The notes: generated by a model not told the origin, from the letters alone. A stretch of 64,000 nucleotides of DNA from Siphonodentalium dalli (GCA_032622095.1 CP136061.1:2852001-2916000); one strand, 5' to 3'; shown: positions 43,301 to 50,369, counted from the stretch's first letter. Translations and numbers: made by a program.

Positions 43301-46300
43301 TGTGATTTAAACACAACATGGTTTTTAGATTAGTTGAAATGTATCGCATTGCACGTAGGACTCAATTGTATGAGGAGCACGCGTGAAAATAGCCTATGTT
43401 AAGTGACTATTACTAGCAGATTTTAACATATTTCGCTATTGCCAACGAAAGTAACCAGAATCACGTCACAATTTCACATACACGTCCATTCTATTTATGA
43501 GTTTTGTGTATAGCATGTATCATGCCAAACTTGTACATGTAGCAAAACAAAGAAATAATCCTATATTAACCGAATGAACGACAAGTGCTATGAAGACAGA
43601 CCTCAAAATAAATTTGCCTATGTGTAAAGGTCTAAATATTATTTAAGCCAATCAATCCACGGACATAATATGTCATTATACGTTGTGCCGTTATATATGC
43701 ACGTACGCTTGTTAGTCTCGCATCATGAAATCGTGTGACTGCTACCAAGTGCACATACATAATTATGTTACACATACGTGGTTCTTAAACTGGTTAGCAA
43801 TAGATGTCATCCGCTATGATATGCTCACATTTCATTAATATCATTCAATTCCACTATGCGTATTCAGAATTATAACGTGGCATTATTTTCTAATTGCGTT
43901 GTTGAGTTGTTCCGTGATTTAACATTATGTTAAATGAATGTTTCTGTGTTTGTGCTGGTTTCTACTAAGCAATGTAGGATATTAATTTGGAGATTTAATA
44001 CGATAAGAACTTGATATCACGAAACTGATGAAATCAAAATCAGCTGATATACTACTGATTCAAACTCTTGTTTTCCCACAATAACTATTGAAAATTGATA
44101 CGCCATTTGGAAACACAAAGTCTAATATAACGTATCAGATATATCTCACCAGGGCGAATGTAGCAGAGAGGTTACCCAACTTCAACTCTTACCAGACTAT
44201 AATTTCACAGACATGGTTAATCTGGATGAATCACTACTGATCTTACACGAAGCGAGAAGTTATCAGCAACATGGTGGTAGAGTCCTGGTTCACTGCAGGT
44301 TAGTTTCACAAAGATCAGTTATGTATACTGCTTATACGATAACAAAGCTTCGACTAAACTTAATCTAAACCCATCCATTCTAACGTTGTTATACATTAAC
44401 ATATCTATCCATAACAGCTGAATGATGTATATTGGGTCTGGCCTTTTGAACTGAAACTTAGCTTTATACTCCCTCGAACCAAGGCCGTTATTTGTGTTGG
44501 ACCCCGCGTTGGGCCGACATTGTACATTGCCGGTGACCCTCCGCCCAAGTAAAGTTTACAGCTTCATATCTGGAATAGATATGCTAACAATCAACATAAA
44601 TTCACAAAAGTAATGCGAGATGAAATTAGCGTATATTATTGTTCGCTGCCGATTTAAAGTTCGCGAATATACTCTTGACAAGGTTTTTTTTATCTAGAGA
44701 GCAGTCACTGGATAGGCCATAGCTTCTTAAGTCATTGAGATGGTTATTTTGGGGATTGTTTATACAATATGAGTCTTTAACTTATGTCGAATCACTGTTA
44801 TCAAAAATTGGACAGTGTTGCGGTGAATAGCAGATATAGTGTTGCGGTACGTCGAATTTCACCTTCAGTTTGGAGGGCTATGATTTACTCAAAACGTGTA
44901 TCTGGTTAATTTGTATTATATAAACAATATTGTAATATACGATTGTGAATCACCCGATCGTTCGTTGTTGAACTAATATTGGTATCCATATAATATACTT
45001 ATTTCAATGGGGATCGCCGCGTTGAATCTAAGCACCTCGAATGTATAGTTCCCCCTCATAAACTAACCAGTAACTCTCATGCTATTCCAACAATATTGAT
45101 AAAATGTTGAACAAATTGAGAACTTGGTAGGTGCAGTACATTGCGGGTGTTAATTATCGCGATGGTTTTCTGAAATTCGATTATATGTGATGGTGTTTGA
45201 TTGGAAATGTTTTTTGCGTTTTGTATGCGGTGTGATGAATGATATGTACTATCCAACATGGGATAACGGTAACACAGTGCGTGAGAATGCCGACCAAACA
45301 GCTGATACATCAAAGTTCATCGATGTTGGGCCAATTCGTATGTCGCCCATAATATACTACTATCTGCATGTGCTACATAAAAAAAATTATGCCGGGTCAC
45401 GGATTGGATGAACTATCTGCTCAACAATCATTATGTGCAGGCAATTGCAAGTTGATAAACAACCTATCATCACTACATGAAAAAGGTTGATGAATGTATA
45501 TTCACAGTAGTTGACAATGTGTATGTAATTAACATACGAGGGAAGTAATAAACAGATAAATCCATTCACAGTAGTTGAGTATTTGTATGTAATTAGCACA
45601 GACAGTAAGTAATAAACATATATGTCTACTGAAACACTTGTTCCAATTCCCACATATCTGGGTTGCTCAGGTCAGTCAGTAATTGAACATTATGAGTAGC
45701 ATATGTATTTGCTTGTACAATTGATGTAAATCCCCTTACTATGGACAAATTTTGGTGGTATTTTTCTCTCAATGCTTTGCTAAACAAACTTTGTTCAAAC
45801 CTTATTTTCGATTGTATTATGTATGAATCATCATCTTGTTATTATTATATTTTATTACACTCCTATGCGCGATTTCCATTGAAAACACTGTTAATTAAAA
45901 AGTGGTAATGTCACTAGTGGATTATGTCATTTCCCGTGACGCCAATGACGTTACGTCGCTCACTGATCTAGAATGAATTTTCGATGGTTGATCTTTCTAC
46001 ACATCCGGGATTTCATGCATTACTTATGTGTGTTTTAATAATCATATTTGCCGAAACAAATTGATGCAGAAGTGTAATAAATAGAGTAATCAATTAGTTC
46101 CGAGAATTACATTCAATAATTCACTTGAGGCGAGAGACGTTTGGATAAGAAACGCTAACGCGCACTCGTTTATTACCGACGTCTCTCGCCTCTCATGAAT
46201 TATTTAACGTGATTATTAGAACCAATTGATTACTCTCTATATATCCCTTAACTTTTTTTCTAATTAACGTATACGCCAACTTACGTCATGCATGCATTAA

Positions 46301-47696
46301 CGAACTGGATTTTCCCGTCCCAACTATATATAGCCAATTATTAGAGAAATGTTTTTTGATATGACGAAATAAAACCACGTTTCTATTGGTGAACATAAGC
46401 CAACTGAAAACTTGTTTCCGTTATAGCAACTGGATGTTAAATTAAAGACAATATTATTTTAGGGTGGTACCATAATGCCTTTGATGGGTGTCATAGATGT
46501 GACTGGTATGTTTCATGTGTGACTTATTCCCTGGTTTACACTGCTGGCATTGGTGTGACTAGTGTGTATACTCAACATTCAGTGACGGTATTGGTGAGAC
46601 TAGTATATATCCGTGAATTTCAGTGCGACTAGTACATATTATTTTACTTTCAGTGACGGTATTGGTGCCACAGGTGTTTTCCTAGCGGCTGATTATCTTA
46701 TAGACCAGAGCAGAATGGAAAGCAGCATTGATGTCTTTACTTGTGTTCAGAACCTCAGGGAGCAGAGAGCGGATATGATTCCTAAGCTTGTAAGTACCAT
46801 GGTGTGTTAACTAAAGTCCAATTTGCTTATTAGTCCTGGGCTTGTAGTACCCCTCGTGCACAACCACTACTTAACTTCTTTCGGTATGTTCATATACCCT
46901 AATGTGTACTGGTCAGGAAAAATGATGTTAACAGCAAATATGTTGTGTACCTACTTGGTCAATGTTTAGCCTTACTCAGTAACCATTTATGATGGGTGGG
47001 GAAAACAGTAAAGACAAGACAGTGGCAAACTGTTTTGTGTTCAATCGAAACACTATATGTACTTTGTTCAAAGAAATTACCCATTTACGACGATAAAGTT
47101 TTGACACAATCATATTACATCGATGTATCAAAGACAACAACCGATCGCTGCCTGTTCACTTCACCATCCGAGGAATAGAGAAATATAGTTCCCATATAAT
47201 TCCATTTATTTCGCAAATAGCTGACGAATTTCATCATAAAACATAACTGATATATTCCCTTCTGTGAGATAAAAACAAATGTTCAACAACGATTGTTATG
47301 AGAACTTGAGAGTTTAAATTATAGTCAATAATGATTCCTTTGTTCTAGGAGCAGTATAAATTTCTATATGAAGCAGTGAACAGAATATTCATAGACAACA
47401 CTTATGATAGTCTGCTATACCAGACACCGGCAAATTACGATCGACTGGAGAGGAACCAATCATATGCTAGGAATGTGGCCAACGATAGAGACAGCACTTA
47501 TGATACTGTGCCAAGCGAAAAACCGTCGAATTACGACCAATTAGAGAGGAACCAGCTATCTTACGACCAATTAGAGAGTAACCAGCCATCTTACGACCAA
47601 TTAAAGAGGAACCAGCCTTCTGCTGCGAATGTGGGCGGATATCGAGAATTGGACTACTTAGTTCCTATTGCACATTCGACAAATTCTGGGAAATGA
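3913..47696 (+). CDS. Receptor-type PTP-like pseudophosphatase with EGF-like ectodomain and ITAM-like tail (12 exons, 5' partial)
   Basis: Exons 3913-4050, 5341-5470, 22732-22784, 23432-23532, 24974-25064, 25827-25894, 33479-33515, 38375-38469, 40841-40966, 44153-44298, 46654-46789 and 47349-47696 all have AG/GT borders. They join in phase to 488 codons plus stop, after two bases left over from an earlier exon. The order is a six-Cys EGF/EB-like module, a ~25-residue transmembrane helix, an RRRRNK stop-transfer, the PTP domain (about 270 residues) and a ~100-residue tail. PTP landmarks are YIKHL and FQQFK, YDHTRV, FVNASYIN, CPRYWP, SREVTQ, VHCS and EQYKFLYEAV. Known RPTPs need Cys and Arg in HCX5R and an Asp in WPD. 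Here Arg is Ala and WPD reads LPD, so loss of catalysis is inferred. The tail has YDSL, YDRL, YDTV and three YDQL. Only one PTP domain is present, whereas many RPTPs have two. Exact family and true N-terminus are unknown. Confidence 0.88.
4051..5340 (+). other. Intron 1
   Basis: Spans donor GTTAGT (4051) to acceptor CCAATTTCAG (ending 5340). I see no further exon, RNA gene or clear element. 4120-4212 is a diverged copy of 2405-2495. Confidence 0.7.
5341..5470 (+). CDS. Exon: transmembrane helix and stop-transfer
   Basis: Acceptor CCAATTTCAG, donor GTAAGT. The frame gives a short Thr/Gly linker (DTGTHTGID), an uninterrupted hydrophobic run of about 25 Ile/Val/Leu-rich residues, then RRRRNKHE, a classic cytoplasmic stop-transfer. 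It ends in GA, and the G at 22732 completes GAG (Glu). This fixes a type I orientation with the EGF module outside and the PTP domain inside. Confidence 0.88.
6143..6372. repeat. 26-bp minisatellite (left arm)
   Basis: About eight units of GGCAAATTACATGCATTAAC followed by AATAGC. Some units have GAATTA or an extra GGCAAA. The mirror copy is 21074-21303. Confidence 0.9.
6882..7150. repeat. TTCAAAAA/CTTCAAAA low-complexity tandem repeat
   Basis: Short units ACTTCAAAA and ATTTCAAAA alternate, then decay to A-rich sequence. It creates an open frame of Phe-Gln-Lys and Leu-Gln-Lys repeats that I do not consider a gene. Other copies are 20296-20564 and 21676-21944. Confidence 0.85.
8056..8105. repeat. 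(TA)n microsatellite, left arm (~50 bp)
   Basis: Perfect TA run. The mirror run in the right arm (about 19346-19391) is 4 bp shorter, and this is the only length difference I found between the arms. Confidence 0.9.
9538..10880. repeat. ~800-bp direct repeat inside left arm (mirrored at 16570-17912)
   Basis: CTAAAATCTCCATTA, followed by TGGAGA and AGAGCCCATAT, starts at 9538 and recurs near 10344. A partial third start (TCTAAAACCGTC) lies near 10718. Internal pieces such as CATTGGTCTGGAA and GTGTATACA recur in each unit. I see no coding potential. Confidence 0.7.
12040..13330. repeat. ~265-bp tandem repeat, ~5 diverged units (mirrored at 14120-15410)
   Basis: Blocks resembling GTGAAGGTGAACATTTCATG, then ACTCATGAAATRTGATAA, AGACACTT and GAGTTATGA, recur near 12217, 12488, 12748, 13010 and 13223. 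Units are diverged, so this repeat is older than the palindrome that copied it. Confidence 0.8.
13713..13737. other. 25-bp GC-rich loop of the palindrome
   Basis: The last paired bases are 13712 and 13738. The unpaired loop is 20/25 G or C, unlike the AT-rich arms. The innermost arm sequence GGCGCG continues the GC-rich island, so about 35 bp at the centre stands out. It has no counterpart elsewhere in the window. Confidence 0.85.
19346..19391. repeat. (TA)n microsatellite, right arm (~46 bp)
   Basis: Counterpart of 8056-8105, two TA units shorter. Confidence 0.9.
20182..20774. repeat. 593-bp direct repeat, copy 1 (inside right arm)
   Basis: Matches 21562-22154 at a constant offset of 1380. 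Runs from TAGACCACTCAATATCC to GGTGGGTATCATCA. Confidence 0.95.
21074..21303. repeat. 26-bp minisatellite (right arm mirror copy)
   Basis: Reverse complement of 6143-6372, with the same number and order of unit variants. Confidence 0.9.
21562..22154. repeat. 593-bp direct repeat, copy 2 (just outside the palindrome)
   Basis: Third occurrence of this block, counting left arm 6672-7264. It is fused to the outer end of the right arm with only a TA overlap, and stops at 22154, where unique intron (TCGATCGTCACG) resumes. Confidence 0.95.
22732..22784 (+). CDS. Exon: cytoplasmic juxtamembrane segment
   Basis: Acceptor TTTAATTTAAG, donor GTGTGT. Its first G completes the GA of the transmembrane exon. 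The frame reads ERNGQKNPRATHTTTTDQ, polar and basic as expected just inside the membrane. It ends with one base, completed by AG of the next exon to Glu. It is short (53 bp), so the support is mainly phase on both sides. Confidence 0.72.
23432..23532 (+). CDS. Exon: start of PTP domain
   Basis: Acceptor GTTCCAG, donor GTAATT. It reads IQLSVLDW, then ITIEQLGGYIKHLS and NYFQQFK. This matches the opening helices of PTP domains, where a V/I-x-x-hydrophobic-x-x-YI pattern leads to a Phe-x-x-Glu/Gln-Phe-Lys core. It ends in phase 0. Confidence 0.85.
23845..23953. repeat. Small foldback (possible MITE)
   Basis: GAGCTTGTATTCACCAA near 23848 pairs with TTGGTGAATACGAGCCC near 23934. The interior is also partly self-complementary. 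No certain target duplication. Confidence 0.4.
24136..24310. repeat. ~80-bp intronic repeat, 3 units
   Basis: TTTGTTTGCGTGGTAAACGT, followed by AACATAATGCATAT, recurs in diverged form around 24145, 24207 and 24270. Confidence 0.55.
24974..25064 (+). CDS. Exon: PTP domain, degenerate KNRY region
   Basis: Acceptor GTTTCTTAG, donor GTGAGT. It begins with KLTQG and continues AAKNNVKSRN then LKGTRRICT. Active PTPs have NxxKNRYxNI here, a loop that sets substrate-pocket depth. Here it reads NNVKSRNLKGT, so the Tyr that recognises phosphotyrosine is missing. The single leftover T joins AT of the next exon to give the Tyr of YDHTRV, which strongly supports both borders. Confidence 0.85.
25827..25894 (+). 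CDS. Exon: PTP YDHTRV ... FVNASYIN segment
   Basis: Acceptor CCCTTTTCTTCAG, donor GTAAGT. It reads (Y)DHTRVIL, DDEEPRF and VNASYIN. This is the conserved beta-strand pair of PTPs (YDHSRVxL ... DYINASYI), and the best single family signature in the gene. Confidence 0.92.
25990..29740. repeat. 67-bp satellite array, ~55 units, with TACCGCGGTA core
   Basis: The unit includes CCATGACATGTATATACAGT, then ACACGTAACG, TAAATTATACCGCGGTATGG and TGCAACTGATTGTCAGT. Consecutive units near 26417 and 26484 are exactly 67 bp apart. Higher-order copies exist: a 446-bp block (27371 and 27817, each beginning GTGGTTGTGGACTAAAGGCC) and a ~187-bp block (29203 and 29390). The same GTGGTTGTGG junction opens the array at 25990. 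It lies wholly in the intron 25895-33478. Short open frames in it are repeat translations only. Confidence 0.95.
29741..30762. other. Intronic stretch without recognised features
   Basis: AT-rich intron between the satellite and the LINE remnant. I see no exon, RNA gene or clear repeat. Confidence 0.5.
30763..31920 (-). pseudogene. Decayed LINE (non-LTR retrotransposon) reverse transcriptase, 3' part
   Basis: On the - strand, reading from 31920 down, three frames carry successive RT blocks. First LYEHQYGFRSKHST (consensus LxxxQyGFRxxhST), then DISHRELLLSKLSHY and WFRCYLVNRK. Next GVPYGFILEP (GVPQGSILGP), then SFVDDTTYI (the catalytic YADDT box, here FVDD) and YLTYLGVTLDEK (YLGVxiD), and finally the C-terminal region ending near 30763. 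Frameshifts and stops separate the blocks, so it is dead. The order and motifs fit the Jockey/CR1-type clade of endonuclease LINEs. The 5' half is missing, as is usual for truncated insertions. It sits antisense inside the RPTP intron. Confidence 0.85.
31921..33478. other. Intronic stretch with a G16 tract
   Basis: Holds a G16 run at 32587-32602 and no recognised exon or element. A modest open frame on the - strand across the G run (Pro-rich) looks spurious. Confidence 0.5.
33479..33515 (+). CDS. Exon: PTP segment GYDAEKSHIAMA
   Basis: 37-bp exon with acceptor ATTCTTTCAG and donor GTGAGT. It reads GYDAEKSHIAMA and corresponds to the PTP stretch (x)GYxxxxxYIAxQGP. The usual Gln-Gly-Pro becomes Ala-Asp-Pro across the junction. 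One leftover G is completed by AT of the next exon (Asp). Confidence 0.82.
33610..33830. repeat. ~34-bp minisatellite, ~6 units
   Basis: TGATTTAGGGGATAACATGC, then TGCCTGGTG, alternates with GGACACACTTGTTGTTTGATA. It starts about 100 bp after the exon's donor. Confidence 0.8.
34216..34253. repeat. GC-rich hairpin
   Basis: CACCCACTG pairs with CAGTGGGTG, and the inner CGCGC and GCGCG enclose GAA. The core CGCGCTTCGCGC-like word also occurs near 37172-37184. Confidence 0.6.
35060..35620. repeat. ~183-bp tandem repeat, 3 units
   Basis: TTCTTCCATCTAAAA, then AATTAC, GCTGTACCCTGTCATTTTAG and GGAATATATAAGTATTCCAC recur three times. Each unit has AGCTTAAAATTTTGAAAAAT and TTTTATCGACATAAATCGAT. Confidence 0.85.
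35690..36560. repeat. Diverged ~310-bp repeat with poly-C tracts
   Basis: CAGTACAGTCGCG, then TCAACATTGGTC and TTATCGCTC, recurs near 35705, 36092 and 36400, with a shorter piece near 35790. C12 (36064-36075) and C15 (36363-36377) fall at equivalent places. Confidence 0.7.
36764..36892. mobile_element. Tc1/mariner-type MITE (129 bp, TA target)
   Basis: CAGTAATGTCCAAAGTAATT at the left pairs with AATTACTTTGGGCATTACTG at the right, and the whole element folds into one hairpin. It is flanked by TA on both sides (36762-36763, 36893-36894). A relative lies at 59717-59822. TA duplication and this form suit a non-autonomous Tc1/mariner element. Confidence 0.85.
37330..37825. repeat. Cluster of GCGCTTAAGCGC-type palindromic repeats
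   Basis: Variants of ATTGCGCTTAAGCACAAT recur about ten times at irregular 25-60 bp spacing, joined by AAGGAATATTCCTTATT. Each unit is close to its own reverse complement. Confidence 0.8.
38375..38469 (+). CDS. Exon: PTP segment with EDIWSVVW and FIVMLN
   Basis: Acceptor CACTACAG, donor GTTTGT. It reads (D)PSDEHLEDIWSVVW and SCQFIVMLNGTSDQQ. This is the PTP pattern LxxTxxDFWRMVWE ... IVML, which forms the central helix and core strand. It ends in phase 0. Confidence 0.88.
39040..39335. repeat. 35-bp minisatellite, ~8 units
   Basis: ATTACATTCTGTATGATTTG, then AGACTTACATGACAT, recurs. Two units end in GAATCT instead of GACAT. A related short word, TGTTTGAATATCCCATGAT, flanks it near 39018 and recurs near 39467 and 39490. 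Confidence 0.92.
40841..40966 (+). CDS. Exon: PTP segment CPRYWP ... LRELTVWR
   Basis: Acceptor TTGGTACAG, donor GTGAGT. Exactly 42 codons in phase 0: CACPRYWPRKEKLPTAYGKS ... IISTFVLRELTVWR. PTPs have KCxxYWP at this point, followed by strands leading to TxxxFxV. Its last ten or so bases (ACAGTATGGAGG) plus the donor look like the first unit of the following minisatellite. Confidence 0.88.
40955..41245. repeat. 28-bp minisatellite derived from the splice donor, part 1
   Basis: Unit ATTGTACAGTCTGGAGGGTG plus AGTTCACT. The exon end ACAGTATGGAGG joined to GTGAGTTT fits the same pattern, so the real exon border behaves as unit 1. About eight units keep GTGAGT. A foldback element interrupts the array at about 41246. 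Confidence 0.9.
41247..42352. mobile_element. 1.1-kb foldback transposon inserted in the minisatellite
   Basis: The ends are ACAGGTATTAGGCACAAA and TTTGTGCATAATACCTGT. Complementarity continues inward, with AATTTAATCAAAATCTCGG at 41276 against CCGAGATTTTGATTAAATT near 42301. Further pairs are the GTCCGTCCAATGAAAAAT block with its reverse complement near 42090, and AGCCCTATTGTCAAACAGAC near 41536 with 42015. The whole element is one long imperfect hairpin. AGTCTGGAG flanks both ends but is also minisatellite sequence, so the target duplication is uncertain. No transposase. Confidence 0.88.
42353..43130. repeat. 28-bp splice-donor minisatellite, part 2
   Basis: Continues the unit TACAGTCTGGAGGGTGAGTT, with variants (GATGGTGAGTT, GATGATGAGATTAATATTGT). 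Roughly 22 units keep a GTGAGT or GTAAGT word after GAG or GATG. Confidence 0.9.
43131..44152. other. Intronic stretch without recognised features
   Basis: AT-rich, and I see no exon or clear repeat before the acceptor at 44152. Confidence 0.5.
44153..44298 (+). CDS. Exon: PTP segment with altered WPD loop and VHC of the P-loop
   Basis: Acceptor ATCTCACCAG, donor GTTAGT. It reads GECSREVTQLQLLPDYNF, later ESLLILHEARSYQQHGG and RVLVHC plus AG. Active RPTPs have SREVxQFHFTSWPDHGVP. Here the loop is two residues shorter and Trp is gone (LPDYNF), although the Asp remains. The catalytic Cys of VHC is kept, and the exon breaks inside the next Ser codon (AG + T). Confidence 0.9.
44299..46080. other. 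Intronic stretch, little structure
   Basis: Two ~78-bp repeats around 45495-45630 (ATTCACAGTAGTTGA, GTATGTAATTA, AGTAATAAAC). Otherwise I see no exon or element. Confidence 0.5.
46081..46240. mobile_element. Foldback MITE (~160 bp)
   Basis: AGAGTAATCAATTAGTTC at the left pairs with GAACCAATTGATTACTCT at the right. The inner GAGGCGAGAGACGT pairs with ACGTCTCTCGCCTC. No certain target duplication and no coding capacity. Confidence 0.82.
46583..46653 (+). other. Degenerate tandem copy of the acceptor and start of the P-loop exon
   Basis: ATTCAG followed by TGACGGTATTGGTGAGACTAG repeats the real junction CTTTCAG + TGACGGTATTGGTGCCACAG 71 bp upstream. An even more worn piece (GGCATTGGTGTGACTAG) lies near 46547. 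Use of this acceptor would read SDGIGETSIYP and then stop. Confidence 0.75.
46654..46789 (+). CDS. Exon: catalytic P-loop exon, Arg replaced by Ala
   Basis: Acceptor TTTACTTTCAG, donor GTAAGT. The first T completes Ser, giving VHCSDGIGATGVFLAADY over the junction. The PTP signature is HCSAGVGRTGxFxAxD. The Gly-x-Gly frame and Thr-Gly are kept, but the phosphate-binding Arg is Ala (GCC). It goes on to DVFTCVQNLREQRADMIPKL, matching VDVxxxVxxLRxQRxxMVQT. The QT of the Q-loop is PK. Confidence 0.92.
47349..47696 (+). CDS. Terminal exon: end of PTP domain and tyrosine-rich ITAM-like tail
   Basis: Acceptor TTTGTTCTAG, stop TGA at 47694-47696; 115 residues. It opens with EQYKFLYEAVNRIF, the last PTP helix. 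The tail has YDSL, seven residues, then YDRL, later YDTV, then YDQL repeated three times with exactly six residues between each Leu and the next Tyr. It closes with LDYLVPI. ITAMs in immune receptors are YxxL/I-x6-8-YxxL/I and recruit tandem-SH2 kinases once phosphorylated, so several copies are possible here. The three YDQL units are 30-bp DNA repeats, so unit number may vary. A possible ATTAAA signal is at 47712-47717, very close to the stop. Confidence 0.9.
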   Translation, partial: EQYKFLYEAVNRIFIDNTYDSLLYQTPANYDRLERNQSYARNVANDRDSTYDTVPSEKPSNYDQLERNQLSYDQLESNQPSYDQLKRNQPSAANVGGYRELDYLVPIAHSTNSGK

Positions 47697-47977
47697 CCCC
47701 AAATAATATGGATTAAATTTAGAATTTAGAACAGCGTGGAAAAGTTATGGTGATATTGTTACCATATTCATATTATAAAACATCTCATCAGTTTGAACAC
47801 TTCGCTGTCACTTCCTTACATAAGTGACATCCGGCAGTGATGCTGAATGAGAATTGTGAATTTGCAGAATTTCTCCACAACGAGACAAAGCAGATGGACT
47901 GGTTATTTGTATAGGACAGAACAGAGATATTTATTTTAAAAATGTGCATATCAGAGCATTCATGGGTACACAATTAG
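47697..47977 (+). other. 3' flank / probable start of 3' UTR
   Basis: Non-coding sequence between the stop codon and the next transposon. It has one ATTAAA near 47712 and no AATAAA. Confidence 0.4.
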
Positions 47978-49989
47978 TCTGGTCGATAAAAGGTTTGACC
48001 TAGAAAGTTGGACTAAGTTGGTTTTTATTCTATTTTGAAGAGGAATATTTCCTCTACAACATATCCAAAATCCGCTAAAATCCGCTTTGAGCAAACGTTT
48101 TTACAGAGAATTTAAAAAATGCTCATTTTTCGACCTTGCGACGACGTTTTTCTACAATATCCCTCATCGGCGACACCAGAACGCATTAATCCTCCATCCG
48201 ATATATACCAGTTTGTGTAAAAGAGTATAGGGGCGAATAGAGTGACAATGACAGAAAACAATGCAATAGCGGCGATGAAATGGCTGTCAAAATGGCCGCA
48301 ACTACAATCCATGCTACGATGAAAGCAACATATTGGATAACCCCCTATAAGCGAAAATACACATTTGTAATTTACAAGAATGTTGTTATATATCTTTAAA
48401 GGTACAAATATAATTAAAACAGATCTATCTGAATGATTTATCGATCACTGCTACGCACGTTAGCCCAATGCTTTACGTTCGGGTTTTCTTATTAGAATAC
48501 ATCCAACAGTCGGATCAAAAACAGTTATTTTGGGCATGCAACACACGAAGTAATATTTCGTCACACAGTGCGTGGTAGTTTCATTTTGGATTGATGATTA
48601 ATTATTGAATGTAAAACAGAAACTGAAGAGCCCAGCCTATCTGTGTAAATACTAGTTATTTTTCCAGAATTTTCAACACTCTCAGTGACAATAAACCATA
48701 CACGTATGTCGTACTGCTGATTATACTGTCAAGAAACACTTATCTCTTCAACAGAATAGTACCCTATCTCACTAGATCGAAGAGACTGTACGTCGTACAT
48801 TTTATTTAGTACTAATTTTCATGGTGCTCCCAAACCGGTTTCTTAGTAGACAATTATGTTCATATTACTTCAATCGGCACTTTACAACATGAATATGTAC
48901 TCCGCAATACACACTATTAGTTGTCAGTATCCTGTTGTTTGAAATTATGTTACCACTGCCACCCACATACTTGCGCTAAATATCAGGTCATCAGCGTTTA
49001 AGGTTATTAGTTCTGCGTTTACCATTCACTCAATGTTGCTGTTTATGGTTTTGTATGCAGCAGATATGTGTAATTTAGGGAGAATGGGTAAATGCGGCGA
49101 TGTGGTTGCAGAAAAGGTCGTACGTTTCGCGTATATGTGGCATTAGTGCATTTAAGTGCACATAATTTCCAGGTATAACGACAGTCTCTGCCATAGAGTA
49201 TGTAGGCAAATTGGGTTATGTTGAGAATTTATTGAAGATAGTCTATTGTAATCTTTTGTATTTTGATATATGAAATATTCGTGTTTAATCACTTGACCGG
49301 AGGCAACTATGACTACTATTTTAAGACACGGACAATAGGATCTACACATTTTACCTAGTACCATGTGAATATCTTTCATACTGTCATATAGTAGTGAATT
49401 TTGACAGACTGTGTGTTGTAGATTCAAAAATAAATTATTATCGGTCACATTCGTGAGACTGTTTTCATTACATATATTTCTGCTTCTAGAAAAGGTCACA
49501 CAATGAGTACATCCCTATTAGATCACATTTAACTGTTTTAATACACATATATTACACGATTCAAGATAAACATACTAGTATTAATAGCTCCCCTTATACT
49601 CTGAAATCATTCTTCCTCGTATAATTCGACGGCCTGTTCGTTCTTGTATACCTAGCTATTCAATTTTCCGCAAATTGTAAATTTCATTCGATTTTGTCCC
49701 TTTTGGCGGCCATTTTGGACAGACATTCAACCGATATGGTTTACGACTAAGGATTGGATTTTATTTTATTACTAATTTGGTATTTGTTACCACCGAAATT
49801 CAGGATTTTTCTATACCAACTGCCACCATGGACGCAATCTTGTATTACAGAAAATGCTCAAAGCGGATTTTAGCGGATTTTGGACATGTTATACCCTCGG
49901 AGGATATATTCCTCTTCAAAATGGAATAGAAACCAACTTAGTCCAAATATTTTCTAGGTTGACCCTAAAATTTTAGTTTATCGACCAGA
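47978..49989. mobile_element. 2.0-kb DNA transposon with ~130-bp terminal inverted repeats
   Basis: The ends TCTGGTCGATAAA and TTTATCGACCAGA start inverted repeats that continue inward. GGACTAAGTTGGTTT and GAAGAGGAATAT pair, as does CCAAAATCCGCTAAAATCCG near 48065 with its complement near 49880. The right arm has a few small insertions relative to the left. The interior has no recognisable transposase; a short hydrophobic frame at 48112-48312 (-) and a 115-codon frame at 49152-49499 (-) match nothing I know. No clear target duplication. Confidence 0.82.
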
Positions 49990-50369
49990 ATAAATATAGA
50001 ACCGTCTACATTTAATGAATCGCTGTGCCATGTTTCCGATATTGGCGGACCTGGCATGGCCCTGGTCGATGTTGGTTCGAAGATCAATTGTGATAATCGT
50101 CATATCACTTGCTTGAGGCAAGCTGACATAATTATCCTTCTTGACCACGGTTATTATTTTGATGTCCAATCACTGGTTTTGTTACATTGCTGAACTATTT
50201 CCATGCCCATTATCAATTGCTTTGTGCACACGTGGGACAGTTCTCACTACGCAAACACAGGTTGTGCCTCTTCTTCCATGATTTCATGAGAGTGTAAGCT
50301 GTTCGTACATCAATGTTCATCTTTCAATAAGTCTTCACAGTTATGTCACAAATTGTTCAACTTCTCCGT

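Noticed and set aside
48112-48312. Small membrane protein frame (-) inside the 2-kb element
   Set aside because: Hydrophobic run only; no family match and it sits in transposon interior.
49152-49499. 115-codon open frame (-) as a transposase
   Set aside because: No DDE/D or zinc-binding pattern seen.
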